60,000 nucleotides of DNA, taken from positions 23,252,001 through 23,312,000 of the forward strand of contig CM060731.1 in NCBI GenBank assembly GCA_030704615.1. The letters are read 5' to 3'. The position numbers and the translations under genes are program-made. Below, in pieces: positions 1 through 12,307 of the stretch (within the stretch, counting starts at the first letter, position 1; each line of letters starts with the position of its first letter). Origin of the DNA: Takakia lepidozioides. Its lineage: Eukaryota > Streptophyta > Takakiopsida > Takakiales > Takakiaceae. The notes beneath the pieces are model-generated. The model saw only the letters and a list, made by a program, of their open reading frames with translations, had not been told where the DNA came from and did not search any database.

Positions 1-1817
1 AAGTCCCTATGCCCACCTCTTATTTGTATTTCTGCTGATGTACATATTACCCCCATAACCGTGGATTCTGCTCTAGTGGCGAATTTTTTTGTGCTCGCGC
101 CGTTTCTCTTAACTCTATGCTCACCAACCCCCATCAATTGGAGACTGATCTGAATTGAAGAAGAGGGGATCTCTAATATGAGGGGCAAGTCAAATTTCAG
201 AGCAAGAGAGTATGTTGATAGGTCATGTTGCGGCTTAGAGTATTCTTTGTCTTACCTTTCCCATTTCCAACTATTATCACTCTTCTGGCATGAGTTTGTA
301 GTATGATATGCTACACTAGCGTTGCTAGACAACTATATGTGTTCTAGCACAATGCTTAGGTGCACAATAGATCCTTTCATCTTGAATTTTGTAATAGATT
401 GGGTTGGCTTCCAAAGGGCCAATCTCATAACATGCGAGGTCATTCACTTCGCCTTACCAACATCAGCTTGGCCGCCTCTGCTTCTCTATCATGCCCTATC
501 TAAGTCGTGTATTTGGTATGGATGGATTGCTTCAGGAACTCGGTGCAACACATTCTCAGATATTTGGTTTATGATTTATTAGTTAGAGTTCATTGTTGTT
601 TCTAAAAGCAAGCTTTCAATCTCCCTTAGGCTTGATCTTCAAGCCTCATCTTGATTAATATTTTCAAATATGGTATCAATAAGAGCATCTTCCCTTCGTG
701 GCGGATACTGTCTCATTTCAGAGGTGAGCTATATATATATATATATAAGAAAGTGGGAGTTTGCCTACAAAGCGACAGCTTGTTCGCTTGTTGTCTTGCG
801 TTTGTCAAGGATGACTGTGGTGAGGGATCTAATGGCGGTTAGCTAGAGGGCACGCAGAAGTAGGATGTGGTTGATGTGTAGGTTAGGCCAAGGTTTTGTT
901 GGCCCTCTTCTAGAGAGAGGCTACGAATGAGGGAGCATGACTTAGCACAACATACCAATCGGTGCCTTATATGGTGCAAGTTCTTTTGACCTCCTCTTAT
1001 GTTTTGCCAAAGCAAGTGAGCCCATTGCTGTCTGAGGCTTATTTCCAAAGTCCAGCAAGTAGTTTGGCAATGCACCTCACCACAGACGCTTGTTCTAATG
1101 ATAGTGAGGGGGTTGGTTTGTCAGCCAGGTTGTCTAAGGTCCAAGATAATTGTGGCATATTGGCTCTCTTGTAGAGAGAGACTTTGCGGAGACATGCAAA
1201 TCAATGGAGAAAATGTGGTCAAAGTACCTTACACCGTGTCAAGGCGCTGATTGGTGTGTTGTGCTGAGTCATGCTCCGTAGTCTTACCTTCCTCTTATGT
1301 TGTGCCAAAGCAAAGCAAGAGAGCCAATTGCCGTTTCAGGCTTGTTATGAATAGCTTGATCTGAGTAGTGGTCTCCTCCCTTCTAATATGATTTGGAAGA
1401 TATAATTAGGCGTGATGTCATGGTCCTGCTAATGCATCCAAACACTTGGCCCTCAAATCCAGTTGTTTATTTTTGTCTCGCCCTATGGTGTGGACAACCT
1501 TGTAACAGCCCTGCAAGGTTATTTTTTCCTTGCTTTTAATCCTTAAAGGTCCAAGCATTTTTAGCAATACTGCAAAAAATGGAACCTCAAGGTAAAGATT
1601 CATATTTCCAAAACTTTTGATCCATGAAAAATGACCATATAGAATAGGAGAAATCCTGGTAATTTACCACCTCAAACAGTAGGTAAAGTAAAGTAAAGTA
1701 GAGTTTTTTTTACCGTCTAGTGCATTTCCAGAGCACAGTGAACAATATAAGTTAACAATTTAGTAGAGGACAAGAAAGGTTCTTGGCAGTTTTGTGGGGA
1801 CAAATTTTTTGTTGAAT
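1..1817. other. Intergenic region without recognisable genes
   Basis: All reading frames are short and none matches a family I recognise. A (GTAAA)n-type microsatellite lies near 1682-1703. Two loosely similar stretches near 985-1045 and 1290-1350 share the text CCTCTTATGTTTTGCCAAAG with differences, suggesting an old local duplication. A weak match to a retrotransposon primer-binding site (TGGTATCA) sits near 670, but no LTR or coding sequence supports it. Confidence 0.6.
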
Positions 1818-1825
1818 GTCAAAAC

Positions 1826-2485
1826 GAGTGTTGGCAGGGTATGACAATGAAGGGTCCGGGTAAGGCATCTTTGTTTAAATCGGTATGGAGGCGGTTATAT
1901 ATAATGTAGGGTTTGGAAATTGTGGCGGATAGAGGTTATCAATAGAAGTGTCCCCAAAAAAAAGTTCTGAGGTTATCAATATGCCATTATTCAAGTGGAA
2001 CACCACAAGGTCCCAATACAACGGTTATCAATATAGCCTGATTTTCGGTTATGATACATTAAGATTTAAGAGGACCACAAAGAAAAAAACAAAACAAAAA
2101 GGAAACAAAATGAAATGTGAAGATTCACAATTAAGAGACCAGAATTGGTTCAGAAAAGGGAAAAAAAAAAAAAAAAAAAGAGATAGGAGTCCTACAACTC
2201 CATATGTGGGTTTTTCTTCCAAAAGCCTTTGACTAACAGTCCTCTTAAATGCGGACCCCATGTGGCTACATAATTACTACCCATGAATGCAGCCAGGTTC
2301 TAATAAAATCTCAAGGTATTGTTCAAAAGTTACTACCCGGTTTCCATGTAATAAGCCAAGTTGGCCCCGCCTGTTCTAGCTTGGGCCTGGTAAGTGGCGG
2401 TTCTAACTCAAGCCGGGTCCACCAAAAATTTGGGTGGCCGGGTCTCAATAGTATGATACCCTGATTATTACCCGGCCCAACACTG
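1826..2485. mobile_element. Non-autonomous hAT element (MITE-like), 660 bp
   Basis: The element begins GAGTGTTGGCAGGGT and ends with the reverse complement of CAGTGTTGGGCCGGGT, so the termini are imperfect inverted repeats of the hAT type (CAGTGTTG...). It is flanked on both sides by the identical 8-bp target duplication GTCAAAAC (1818-1825 and 2486-2493), the hallmark of hAT transposition. The subterminal region is rich in CCGGGT/ACCCGG motifs, likely transposase-binding repeats, and an A-rich tract lies near 2160-2180. No transposase ORF is present, so mobilisation would need an autonomous partner elsewhere. The same family recurs at 11455-12307. Confidence 0.85.
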
Positions 2486-2631
2486 GTCAAAACCACAAGG
2501 GTGTTTCCAAACCTATTTTGGGTGCAACAATAGATAACCCACCTTCCCACCAAGTTTCAGAAAATTTGGGGTGTGTTTGTTTGCTTGTGCTCCTTTGTAA
2601 GTTAGTGGCCTTTGTGGGGGGTATGGAAGGT

Positions 2632-3009
2632 TAGTCAAGACTAGACATCAACACATTTCGCTTGTTATATTGCAACGAGGAACCCATTGAATTTGGAAAT
2701 TCGCGACGGCAAGACTTGATAGGTGATAATATGATTTCAGGACTCTCTTGCATGAAATCAGTTGGGTTTTATTGATGAGATTTCCCCACCCAGGATTGTT
2801 CATTCAACCACAAGACTAGAGTCAGACTAGTCAAGACTAGACATCAACACATTTCGCTTGTTATATTGCAACGAGGAACCCATTGAATTTGGAAATTCGC
2901 GACGGCAAGACTTGATAGGTGATAATATGATTTCAGGACTCTCTTGCATGAAATCAGTTGGGTTTTATTGATGAGATTTCCCCACCCAGGATTGTTCATT
3001 CAACCACAA
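2632..3009. repeat. Perfect 182-bp direct tandem duplication
   Basis: Bases 2632-2813 are repeated without a visible mismatch at 2828-3009, with 14 bp between the copies (period 196 bp). Complete identity in a non-coding region implies a very recent duplication or an assembly artefact. No coding sequence or transposon terminus is recognisable in the unit. Confidence 0.9.
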
Positions 3010-3568
3010 ATGCTTCCTCCTAAGAGAGGGACCCTCCTAAGGGGGAGTCAGGGAGTCATTATAGGCTATAGCTATGTTGGTATATTTGGTTAATCCACCT
3101 GTTATTGTATTTGGTGAGAAGTTACTAGGTGGTGACTGAGCCCTTTGACTACTTTTTGAATGAAACAGTTGATTGGATGGTCGGGCCCAACCAGAAGCGT
3201 GTGGGTCCTGCTTGATTCCAGAGCAAGGGTGTTGACTGCCGACGCGCTACACTTATTGTGACATAGATCCTCATCTGTATCTCTGTGGCAGCCATGCTCT
3301 ATCTGAAGATCAAGCTCTGCTTGTCTAGCTGCCCAGGACAAGTTAGCTGAGGGGTGAAAGAGAGGCAGGAAAAGATGCGGAGAAAGTAGTTGGCAAGATT
3401 TTGTCTTGAGCTACAGCGTGAGATGGAGAGAACGGTTGTAGAGAGGGAAACAGTGAATGAAGGAATAGAGGGACTAGGAGATGGGTTTGGACTTTCTTCT
3501 GTGTGTAGAAGGGTTGAAGAAAGATACATTCTGAGCGGGAGCGATTGTGCAGCTCACAGAACCTAGGG
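3010..3568 (+). promoter_or_regulatory. 5' flank of the lectin receptor kinase gene
   Basis: This stretch separates the tandem duplication from the kinase start codon. It should contain promoter and 5' UTR, but I see no unambiguous TATA box or motif. Open frames on the minus strand (3102-3529) have no family signature and look like chance. Confidence 0.35.
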
Positions 3569-6252
3569 ATGGGCGGCAAAGCTCCTGGCGTGTTCGTTGG
3601 TGGTTGTGCTCTTGCTGATGTTACATCGCTTATTCTGCTACTCTTTTCTGTTCCCACTGCAGTGCATGGACTTATTCGAGATCTGAACTTCACAGTTAAT
3701 ACTGCCACGGATTCAATCTGGCCTAATTCGTATGCAATTTTTCTGGCAAATGATGGCAATGGGTTCTATGGGCTTGCACTATATAGCGCCAGTAGCGTGC
3801 CGGATGAGATTGCATATCAGCTCGTGGTTTCTTACATACCGTCAAGTGAAGCTCAAGTAGTTTGGCGTTCCCGAAACGCTCCAGTGAGAGGGAATGTTCT
3901 CGCTGAGACCCGACGGAAATTTCGTTCTAGCAGAAGAGGCGTCGGGCAGGGAGTTGTGGGCTACCAACACTTCAGGGATGGGAGTGGTGGGTATGGAGGT
4001 TCAGGACAATGGGAATTTTGTGCTGCTGAATAAGAGCAATGGCACCGTGTGGCAGAGTTTCGATCACCCATCTGAGACTCTTTTGCAAGGACAGAAGTTA
4101 AAACCAGGTACTTCCCGTTTGCTACATATTGCGTGCAACATCATTCCAGCTTAGATCTTGTACCGGAAGAGAGTTGTAGGGCACACAGACCATTTTTCTT
4201 CTGTAGTGACTTGATGAGAGAGTCCCACTCGTAGGTATGAAGGTGGTTGGCCCTATTTCGAGCACCAACTCTTCTGCAGGCATCTACTCGCTGGTTTTTG
4301 AGCAGTACATCGGTCTTCGCCTCTACGCCGATTTCGATGGGCAAATGATGCCCTACTGGAGCTTGGAGCCCTTCTCATCCACGTCGACGTCCCTTATAGC
4401 GTATGTAGAAGAGACTGGCGGTGGCCTGGCGCTCTATAGCGATGCAGGGACCATCCTGGGAAGTACTCAGTTAGCAAGCTCTGGTCTCAACGTAAGCACT
4501 TCTTTCGTAAATGTGAGTTCCGATGGAAATTTGGTTGCTTGGGTTGTCTTCTCCACAAGCGAGATCCAGTTGCAGAAGGAGTTTCAAGCTCTCACTACTT
4601 TGTGCGACTATCCCAACGGATGTGGCCCCTACGGCCTCTGCGGGGGGGATCCCAACAAGTGCACTTGTCCTTCGCCACTGCAGCAGCTGAATGCCTCGGA
4701 CCCCACGCAAGGGTGCTTGGAACCTTCGCGGTTGTGCAATACCAACGTGACAGACCAACGGTTTTTGAATCTGACCGGGGTCGATTACATATCCAACAAT
4801 TTTTATGTCAATTCCAACTTCAACACTCCAGCGAATACGACCCTGGAAGAATGTGCAAGCCTGTGCTGGAACAACTGCTCCTGTGCGGGTGCTTTCTACT
4901 ACAACGACAGTTCCTTCTCTTGCTACCTAGTTGCGGGGCTTAGAACCATGACTGAAACTGCAGATAAAACAAGATTGGCATTCATCAAAGTTCCGAAAAA
5001 TCTGACCACTCTGACCTCACAACCATTACTGGCGCCCCAGGAGGGCTACCAAATCCACCGCACGGGCTCCAAGACTGTAGCAATTGCTGTAGGGACTGTG
5101 GCAAGCGTTGTAGTGTTGGTTCTGTGCCTATCGGTAGGATTTAGTCTCCGAGTGCAGAGACGGAGAGCTGAAACAGCTGAGGACGAGCGTTTCCTAGACA
5201 CACTGCCAGGCTTGCCCCCAAGGTTTTCCTATAAAGACTTGCATGTTGCAACGAGAGGTTTCAGTCAGAAGCTAGGAAAGGGGGGATTTGGAACCGTCTA
5301 TGAAGGCCTTCTACCAGACGATAGCAGAGTCGCAGTGAAGAAGTTGGAGAGCGCTGGCCAAGGGAAGAAAGAGTTTCGTGCCGAGGTGGCAACCATCGGC
5401 AGCATCCGGCATCTCCATCTGGTCCGCCTCCGTGGCTTTTGCATGGAAGGACCACACCGCCTGTTGGTCTATGAGCTGATGGTCAATGGATCGCTTGAGA
5501 GGTTCCTTGGTAACCGGAGTCACGATGCACTTGGACAGGATGGCCAGATGGCCTCAGTACTAGACTGGAATAGGCGCTATGAAATTGCTCTGGGCACGGC
5601 ACGAGGCCTTGCATATCTGCATGAGGATTGCCCTGATCGAATCATTCACTTGGATATCAAACCTGAAAATATACTGCTGGACCTTAACTTTGTAGCAAAG
5701 GTAGCAGACTTTGGTTTGTCTAAGCTGATGGACAGGGACGAAAGTTATGCAGTCACAACCATGCGAGGCACACGGGGCTACATGGCACCAGAGTGGTTGC
5801 AGAATTCGCCCATCACAGAGAAGAGCGATGTATACAGCTTTGGCATGGTGCTGTTGGAGCTGGTGGCAGGCCGGAAGACCCTTGGGTCGGGCATGAGTGA
5901 CCCCGAGAGAATGTACCTTCCTTCTTGGGCGATGTCTCTGGCCGAAAATGGCAGATTGTTACAGATTGTTGATGATAGACTCAATGGGGAATTCAATCAG
6001 GAGGAGGCAAAACTGTGCATTTGGATAGCTCGCTGGTGCATCCAAGAGGATCCGTCCCTGAGGCCTGCCATGGGAATTGTAGTTAAAATGCTTGAGGGGC
6101 TCTTGGATGTCCAACCTCCACCTCTCAGCTCACACCCTCATTACAGTGTTACAAGTAGCAACCCTGACCCAGCTTCAGTAAGTGATTCCACAACCAGTAG
6201 TAACAGCACCTTGTCGAAGTCATTGCTTCAATCCTACATTGTGGGAAGGTGA
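3569..6252 (+). CDS. G-type (S-locus) lectin receptor-like Ser/Thr kinase, frameshift in lectin domain
   Basis: Two exons, 3569-4107 and 4235-6252; the 127-bp intron has GT/AG ends and rejoins K-P-G-M-K-V in frame. Order: hydrophobic signal peptide (ending about AVHG), bulb-type lectin domain, EGF-like segment (CGPYGLC, about 4615-4680), PAN-like Cys-rich segment (about 4840-4950), one transmembrane helix (about 5085-5145), and a complete kinase. Kinase motifs: P-loop GKGGFG near 5278, VAVKK near 5329, HLDIKPEN near 5647, DFG near 5707 and a GTRGYMAPEW activation segment. The HLD in place of HRD marks a non-RD kinase, as in the SD2-5-like group. About 850 residues. The lectin domain changes frame near 3885 (one extra base or two missing), so the upstream frame would stop at 4033. 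It is a recent pseudogene, a sequence error, or is translated from the internal ATG at 3894. Expected role: plasma-membrane surface sensing. Confidence 0.88.
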
Positions 6253-6830
6253 CATGACTCTAGGAGGACTGTCTTCAAAGAGATAGTCACAACACCACAC
6301 TTTAGACAAGTTGGGTACATTAACATAGACCCAGTAGCTAGATGATCTCCTTCGAGCAAATTCACACTCGGGGCTGGTCAAGAGATTCATTTGGCCATCG
6401 TGATACACACTGGCTGTGGCCAAAACTGAAATTATTATCCTCATCAGTGGCCAACCACATAAAGACCTATGGGCCAGTTCTTAGGGTGGTCCCAATGTCT
6501 GGACAGCAGCCAAAAGCAAAATATATGAAATTTATGAACCAAGAAGTTGGCTCTTATATTTGTCATTCACCCACAATGCGAGGTAGATGTTGTAGATCAT
6601 GGCAGAGCTGGACACAATCATTGGGTGCATGCATGAATGTGTGTGCATGGTACTACTGTGCATTAGCATTAATTTGCTTCTACCTCTAAGTCATGATTGA
6701 CAGGGTCTAGAATGGAAGGCCCTGCAGGTTTTCTTCATGCTGAAGTTGACGTGGTCGCGTGAGCTGAGGTCACTGATGAGCTAAATAAAGCGCCTAACCC
6801 ACACACTGTTACCGATAGATAGCCACAAAC
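6253..6830. other. 3' region between convergent kinase and PLAC8 genes
   Basis: Contains the 3' flank of the kinase; AATAAA occurs at about 6784 on the plus strand and could serve as its polyadenylation signal. No other gene is recognised. Confidence 0.5.
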
Positions 6831-9800
6831 TCATTGGCTCACCAATGGTACAGACTGCAGGTCTTCTGGGCTCCAGGGATACTGCTCTTCCAAATCTGAT
6901 TCAGCGGCCACCGGTTTCTTAGAATGAGCTGGTCGCATCCTCCAGGATGGTAACCTCCTCAAGCTTGCAGAATTCAACTCTCGCATATCAGGAGCAGAAA
7001 AGACCACTTGGCTGCCAATGACAAGGATATCACCGCGCCCATGCCATACTCCATTGTGCACGTTGTTGGATTTCAACGTCCTTGCTTCCTAAAATTCAAC
7101 GCATTGGTTGAATAATGTCATAAATTCATTAAAGAAACAAGAATGTCATGAAATCCATAATGGTTTGAATTCCAAAACACTACACTCTCCTCTACACACC
7201 ATTGAATGTAGATGCTCGTTTAGATATTTTCAAGAACTTCCGGAGATGTTCAGAATAATCTCTCTCTCAACCACCAAAATGGACAAATTGGTAACAGCAA
7301 GAACTCTTTTATATACACAAGCTGTAAAAACTGTTTCATCAGGAATTGGATTAGACAAGAGACCAGAACATATGACCACCCATTTTCAAGTTTCTCAAAT
7401 AGAGAAAGAAAGAGAAAGGCACTAGAGCAGAGAACCTGACATAGGGAGCAGAAGCCACACATGAGGTGATACAAATGGTCATCTATTGTGCTCACGACAT
7501 CACCACCTTCACTGCCCTGCATGTCCCAAAGAGGTACACCCATCACCAGTGGTACTTGAAGCTTTACCTCAGGTTTGCCAGTCCAACTTACAGAACAAGA
7601 CCAAAAGCTGTATTTCGGAAGGGTGGAAGAACAAATAATGAACAGCCCATTGCCCCAATTAGCTCAGTATTGGAACAAGCGAAAATGAAAATAACACATT
7701 GCACTGAGCCTCTCAAATCCACATTTCCACTAGAGGCCAAGAGGGGTGCGGAATCATTGCTGTGCTACAACAGAAGAGGTCAGAAAGGTGAAGTGTCTAG
7801 GGAGAGGAGAATCATCTAAAACTTACAATTATGTTGAATCTTCTTCGCAGGCGTGCACGGTAATGGCCAGCATATATAGCCATTAAAAGCAGCAGACTTA
7901 GAGTTCCATAGATGAACCATGGTGTACCTGTGCAAGCAAACGCAATGTAAAAAGACAGGGCTCCAACAGAAAGCAACAGATACACTCCACCCTGCACACA
8001 AACCGAATCTTATCTCAGTAAGATGAATGCTATCAAGACCATCAAATGCATCTGACACACCTTCATTTAAGCAGAAATTTGACATACATGGGTGCCATTC
8101 AATAAATATAAGACATTCAAGAGGGGGTAGAGCCATCTTCCAATTGTTTTTTTAGAGCCCCTCTATGCTTTAGCAATCAAAATATGGTCTCTCTGGTCTT
8201 GAGGGCAGCCATAAACAGCTGCTCCAAATCCAGCAATGTCCGAAGCAAACATTTCCAGCATTCCACTTTCACAAATATACGATAATTTTCCAATTTCAAT
8301 TGTGAAATTGGATCACCTCTCAAAGATGAGTCTGGAGGGTAGTCACACCTGTAAATTTCACCTGTGTGGATGGAAAACCATGCTAAGTTGTGGGCAATTT
8401 TGAGACATATGGCAAAAACACTGGGGACTTTAGGAATTGGTGGAAGGCAATCGGGGGTTAATACATTGTCAATGCCAACTTCAGAGGGTGGGCTGTGTGG
8501 AGTGACCATCACAATTCTGCATGCATAAACCCTGAATAATGCTGAACTGACTCTCCAGATACAACACTCCGCTGTCTACATCACACATATTTCATAAGAC
8601 CATGCATTTGATGGTCAGGGATGGGAAAAGAAACCTACTTGCCCCCAGCTTGTGCCAAATCCAGCTCTCTCCATGTTCTTCCCAAACGTGGCCCATGGGC
8701 AGCTGCATCACCATTCAAATGAGGAACCTTTACAAGCAGCACTGTAAAAAGCAAAAGCAGTGATCTCGCTGTTTCATAATACGCACCAACAAACAACTGG
8801 GTAACCTTGAAGTTTGGCAAAACCAACGTTCTTTGGGTCCACGGATGTAATTCTTCCTTTCTTCACAGAGGTCTTCCATTGCGAGGATCAGAAATGCTTA
8901 GGATATCTGCATGAGGCATTGACTCTCAGACAGTCCCTCGGGCAATAGTTGTTTTGCGGCTGCTTGTGAGGGCATTCTTGTTTCATGCTTTCTCTTGTAG
9001 CTCATTTGAGCTTTAGACGGACGCCATACAGTATCATTTCATTTCTTTCTTGCTAACTCTACACTGGAAGTTGCACACACAGGAAGTTCAGATTCTAACA
9101 ATTCTCATACAATCCATGATTCGAGAATTCAAACAAGTCCTTGACTGTTGTTGGGCGGTGTGATCATTACCAAGCAGTTTGAACGGCAACATCTGGGTGG
9201 TCGCCAATCTGAAACAAGCCCCCTTCCCAAAGCCTTTTCGGACCGTCCTCGCCGCCAGATGGTGTTGTTACAGTAACGGAAAGGGGCAAGTGAAAATATC
9301 CGCCATCCAGTGACGCACGGGAAGTCCCTTCACTGTTGCACACACCTTGCGATTCTGAAGGACTAGTGATCGGTTCGTCGGCGAGGGAAGCCTCCAAATG
9401 AGTAATTACGAGTTTTCTCACATCAGGAGGACCTTCGGACTCTTGTGCAGAGTAACTGGTGTCCAATGATGCATCATAACCATCACTGCCGGGGATCCGA
9501 CCAATAGTCTCCCGGTCTCGCTCCATGAGAGAATCAGTATGGGATACTGGATGGTCGCGACCAGGTTCCATTTGGTCCATTGACTGCGGGCCTGAAAGAA
9601 ACTCTACGGGAAGCTGATTGTCACTGATATTTGAGCAAGTTGGAGAAAAAGCCTCGGGAACGTCGAAGAAAGTCTCGGTTGTCACAACCATCTCCGTGGG
9701 GTCTATCGACCGGTACTCGGGGAAAAAACCTACTGACGGAGGGAAATGGTTCGCTCTCCAATGCGGTTGCCATGGTTCTACCAAGGAGAGCGTCAGGGAC

Positions 9801-9895
9801 CCGCTATTACCACGAGCTACAGCAAGTGGGTCCTTAATCGAGCTGCCCATGCTTACGGAAGGGGAAAGCTGAAAGATGTTGTTTGATATTACCAC
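6831..9895 (-). CDS. PLAC8/DUF614 cysteine-rich membrane protein with long N-terminal extension
   Basis: I assembled five exons on the minus strand: 9171-9895, 8639-8702, 7827-7991, 7436-7516 and 6831-7088. All junctions are GT/AG and all phases fit, giving about 430 residues. The PLAC8 core is spread over the exons: HPDVAVQTACCPWATFGKN, then ERAGFG, two hydrophobic segments in exon 3, YRARLRRRF, a Cys-rich stretch MCGFCSLCQ, and EARTLKSNN with NGVWHGRGD in exon 5. This matches plant PLAC8 proteins, membrane proteins linked to cell-size control or ion transport. Typical members are 150-250 residues; here exon 1 adds about 240 mostly polar residues rich in Ser, Pro and acidic residues. The start at 9895 is the longest option; a Met at 9850 is an alternative. 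The usual CC..CPC pattern is altered to CCPWA. The gene converges on the kinase. Confidence 0.85.
8860..9060 (+). repeat. Dispersed repeat tail in PLAC8 intron 1
   Basis: Lies within intron 1, antisense to the gene. It resembles 19790-20010 and, in opposite orientation, 43225-43740. The shared part encodes EDQKCLGYLHEALTLRQS here and EDQSCLAAYLHEALTLRQS at 19.8 kb, followed by a T-rich region with text like GCTCATTTGAGCTTT and then ATTTCATTTC. This looks like the 3' end of a retroposed transcript, but the family is not identified. Confidence 0.55.
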
Positions 9896-11454
9896 ATCCC
9901 TTTGTGTCTCTCCATAATCTGACTGCTACGCGGATTTCAGACAATGACGACCGACTTCAGATGCAGTACGGGCAAAGGGTTGCCCATCGTTCTTGTTCAG
10001 TCATGCCAACAGCTTCCGCTCTCTGTACTCATTTCCATGTCTTTATGCCCCTCCCCTTCTGTCTCTGTGCACCCGGTGTCTCTCAGACGCAGCCAACCCA
10101 GTGCACGAGAAAGATGGACACACTCAAGCGTCGTGTGCGATTCGGTAGGACAAGAAAGGATCGAAGCACATAAAGTTGCAAAGGCAACAAGAAACGGGTT
10201 CTTGTATGCAAAACAGAGACAGTTCTATGCTGCTCCCCCACAATGCAGTGCATCCATGTATGCTCGAGTGTGAGAGAAACACAAGGAGACAAATACCCAA
10301 CACCCACTCACCAGTCTGCCATGCGCACATGGGAAGTGTCTCACTATTCGTCCATGTAAATTTCTCCACCAATGGCTACCATGGCGACATTGGAGCGTTG
10401 GGTACCCATTTGGGCTGTAGCTCGACAGGCTCATTCTTCTTCATCAATCATGCAAGCTGTATAGAAAGTAGGAGGAGCTCGGAATCCAGCATCAGATGGC
10501 AACACAGTGAAGGTGGTGTAGGTGGGGCCAAGCTGGCACAACCTATGCAGCGATCTGGGGCAAAAGCTCGCATCTTCTGTCCAATTATATTATATTCCTG
10601 TTGCTATCATATTCGCCTACGAACCACATCGCCTTGCAAAACATAGCTGCTCCTGTGTTATAATTGCCTCTTCGTGGCTTCTTTTTGAAGAATCCCATCT
10701 AAACATATCCAGGATTGATGACGACGACGATGAAGTCCAAGATCCCATCATACTAGATGAAGATGAAATTCTAGAAAATTGCTAATCCAGTTGCCATTAT
10801 GAGCAGCCTCATAGAAAGCTCCCATCATGCTGCCCGCTGAGAGAGCAGCTGTCACCAGGCAAGACTGTGTGGGGCCAATATGATGGGATACAGACATGAA
10901 TGACCGGAATATACTAGAGCTGCTTAGCTTACCGGGCTGGCCTAAAGAATATATGATCAGACTTAGCTGTGTTTTTGGTGCCTGAACACTGGGTCAATGT
11001 GGAAGGGCTGCACTAGTAAGGATTTCGAACTCTGAGTTCTCCCTTCAAGTTGCTGGTATGGCGCATCATGTTTCCATAAACATGATGTAATCGTACTCTG
11101 TAGAACAAGCAAAAATTGCATAGACTCCATATCAAGTTCTCTGCAAAAAGCTTTGGGAAAAAATAGGTTCTTGATAGTATTTGAGATGTACACTATGTCT
11201 AGGTAGCAGGCTGCCCAATTTCAATAGACCCATAGCAAGATTTCAAAATATGGCACAAGATAGAAGCCTGCTTCTCATAGTGGCAGATGTGAGTGATGGA
11301 TGGATGGAGCTGAAAATGAGTTTTTTGGAATGTGCGATAACATAGTTAATTGAGCACTATATTACTAGATGTGAAAGTTGTAGTCATCCACAACCTACTA
11401 GTGTTTACAGAGGCTTTACTACACTTTTAAGGAAATAAATAGAAAGGAAAATAC
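9896..11454. other. Upstream flank of PLAC8, no gene recognised
   Basis: Presumed promoter and 5' UTR of PLAC8 at the left end, then unremarkable sequence. Small frames such as 10176-10646 (+) and 10522-10785 (+) have no family signature. A GACGACGACGATGAAG acidic-codon stretch near 10720 is simple sequence. Confidence 0.5.
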
Positions 11455-12307
11455 CAGTGTTGTCCGGGTTTTGAAGGCAGCTACCCGGCGGGTTAGGATC
11501 CAGGTTACCCGGACCCGGGCTATCGCAAAAAACCCGAACCCTGACCCGGGTTCATTTGCTGAGTCCAGAACCCCTTTAACCCGCTACCCGCGGGCCAATG
11601 TAGCGGGTTAGGGTCCGGGTCTTAATTTTAGATGGGGCATGCGGGGTAGGAGAGGGGACGAGCAGCAATAGGCCACTGCAGCAGCCAGCCCCACCACGTT
11701 GTAGCCCAGTGGTAATGGCCACACACCACCTCAAAAGCGGTTGTGGGTTCAATCCACGGCGTGGTGTCACAAAGTTGTGCCCTATGGGACCATAATTTAC
11801 ACCTCCCAAAGGAGGCGTCTTATATTATTATTAGGCCAGATCCTACACATCCATGCTATAATGATCTATCCTTGAGGCATATTACTATTCTTAACATGTT
11901 TAAAGAATTGATATTAAAAAATAGAAAATGGAACTCAAACTTCTATTTTAATTCTTGTGTTAAATGAGCAATACATATTCATGGTATATTTTCTCTTAAA
12001 ATAAAATTCATTATTAGGATTTAAATTTTTTTCCAGCCCATAATATTTTTTCCCTAATTAATCTTATTTTTCTAATTTATTTAATCAATTAATTAGGACC
12101 CGGATCCGAACCCGTGAACCCCGCTAATATTTCCCAACAACTACCCGGACCCTAACCCGAGTCCATGTTGACAAACCCGGACCCGAACCCAGACCCGGAT
12201 TTTCCAAATTTCAAAAACCCGGATCTGGACCCGGACTTGGCTCCAAAAAGAAAACCCGAACCTCGACCTGGCGGGTTCCTTAAAAAGGTAGAACCCGCAC
12301 AACACTG
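11455..12307. mobile_element. Non-autonomous hAT element, 853 bp, with subterminal ACCCGG repeats
   Basis: Starts CAGTGTTGTCCGGGTT and ends with the reverse complement of CAGTGTTGTGCGGGTT, a 16-bp terminal inverted repeat with one mismatch. The 8-bp target duplication GAAAATAC is perfect (11447-11454 and 12308-12315). Both subterminal regions are packed with ACCCGG/CCGGGT variants, probably transposase-binding sites. No transposase is encoded. A tRNA-like SINE head occupies part of the interior (about 11690-11830). It belongs to the same family as 1826-2485. Confidence 0.92.
11690..11830 (+). mobile_element. tRNA-derived SINE-like sequence inside the hAT element
   Basis: An A-box-like TAGCCCAGTGGTAATGGC is followed about 30 bp later by a B-box-like GGGTTCAATCC, the spacing of an internal RNA polymerase III promoter. 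The tail ends in a TTATATTATTATTA run near 11819-11833. It does not fold as a functional tRNA. It is either a SINE inserted into the hAT element or a captured segment. Confidence 0.55.
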
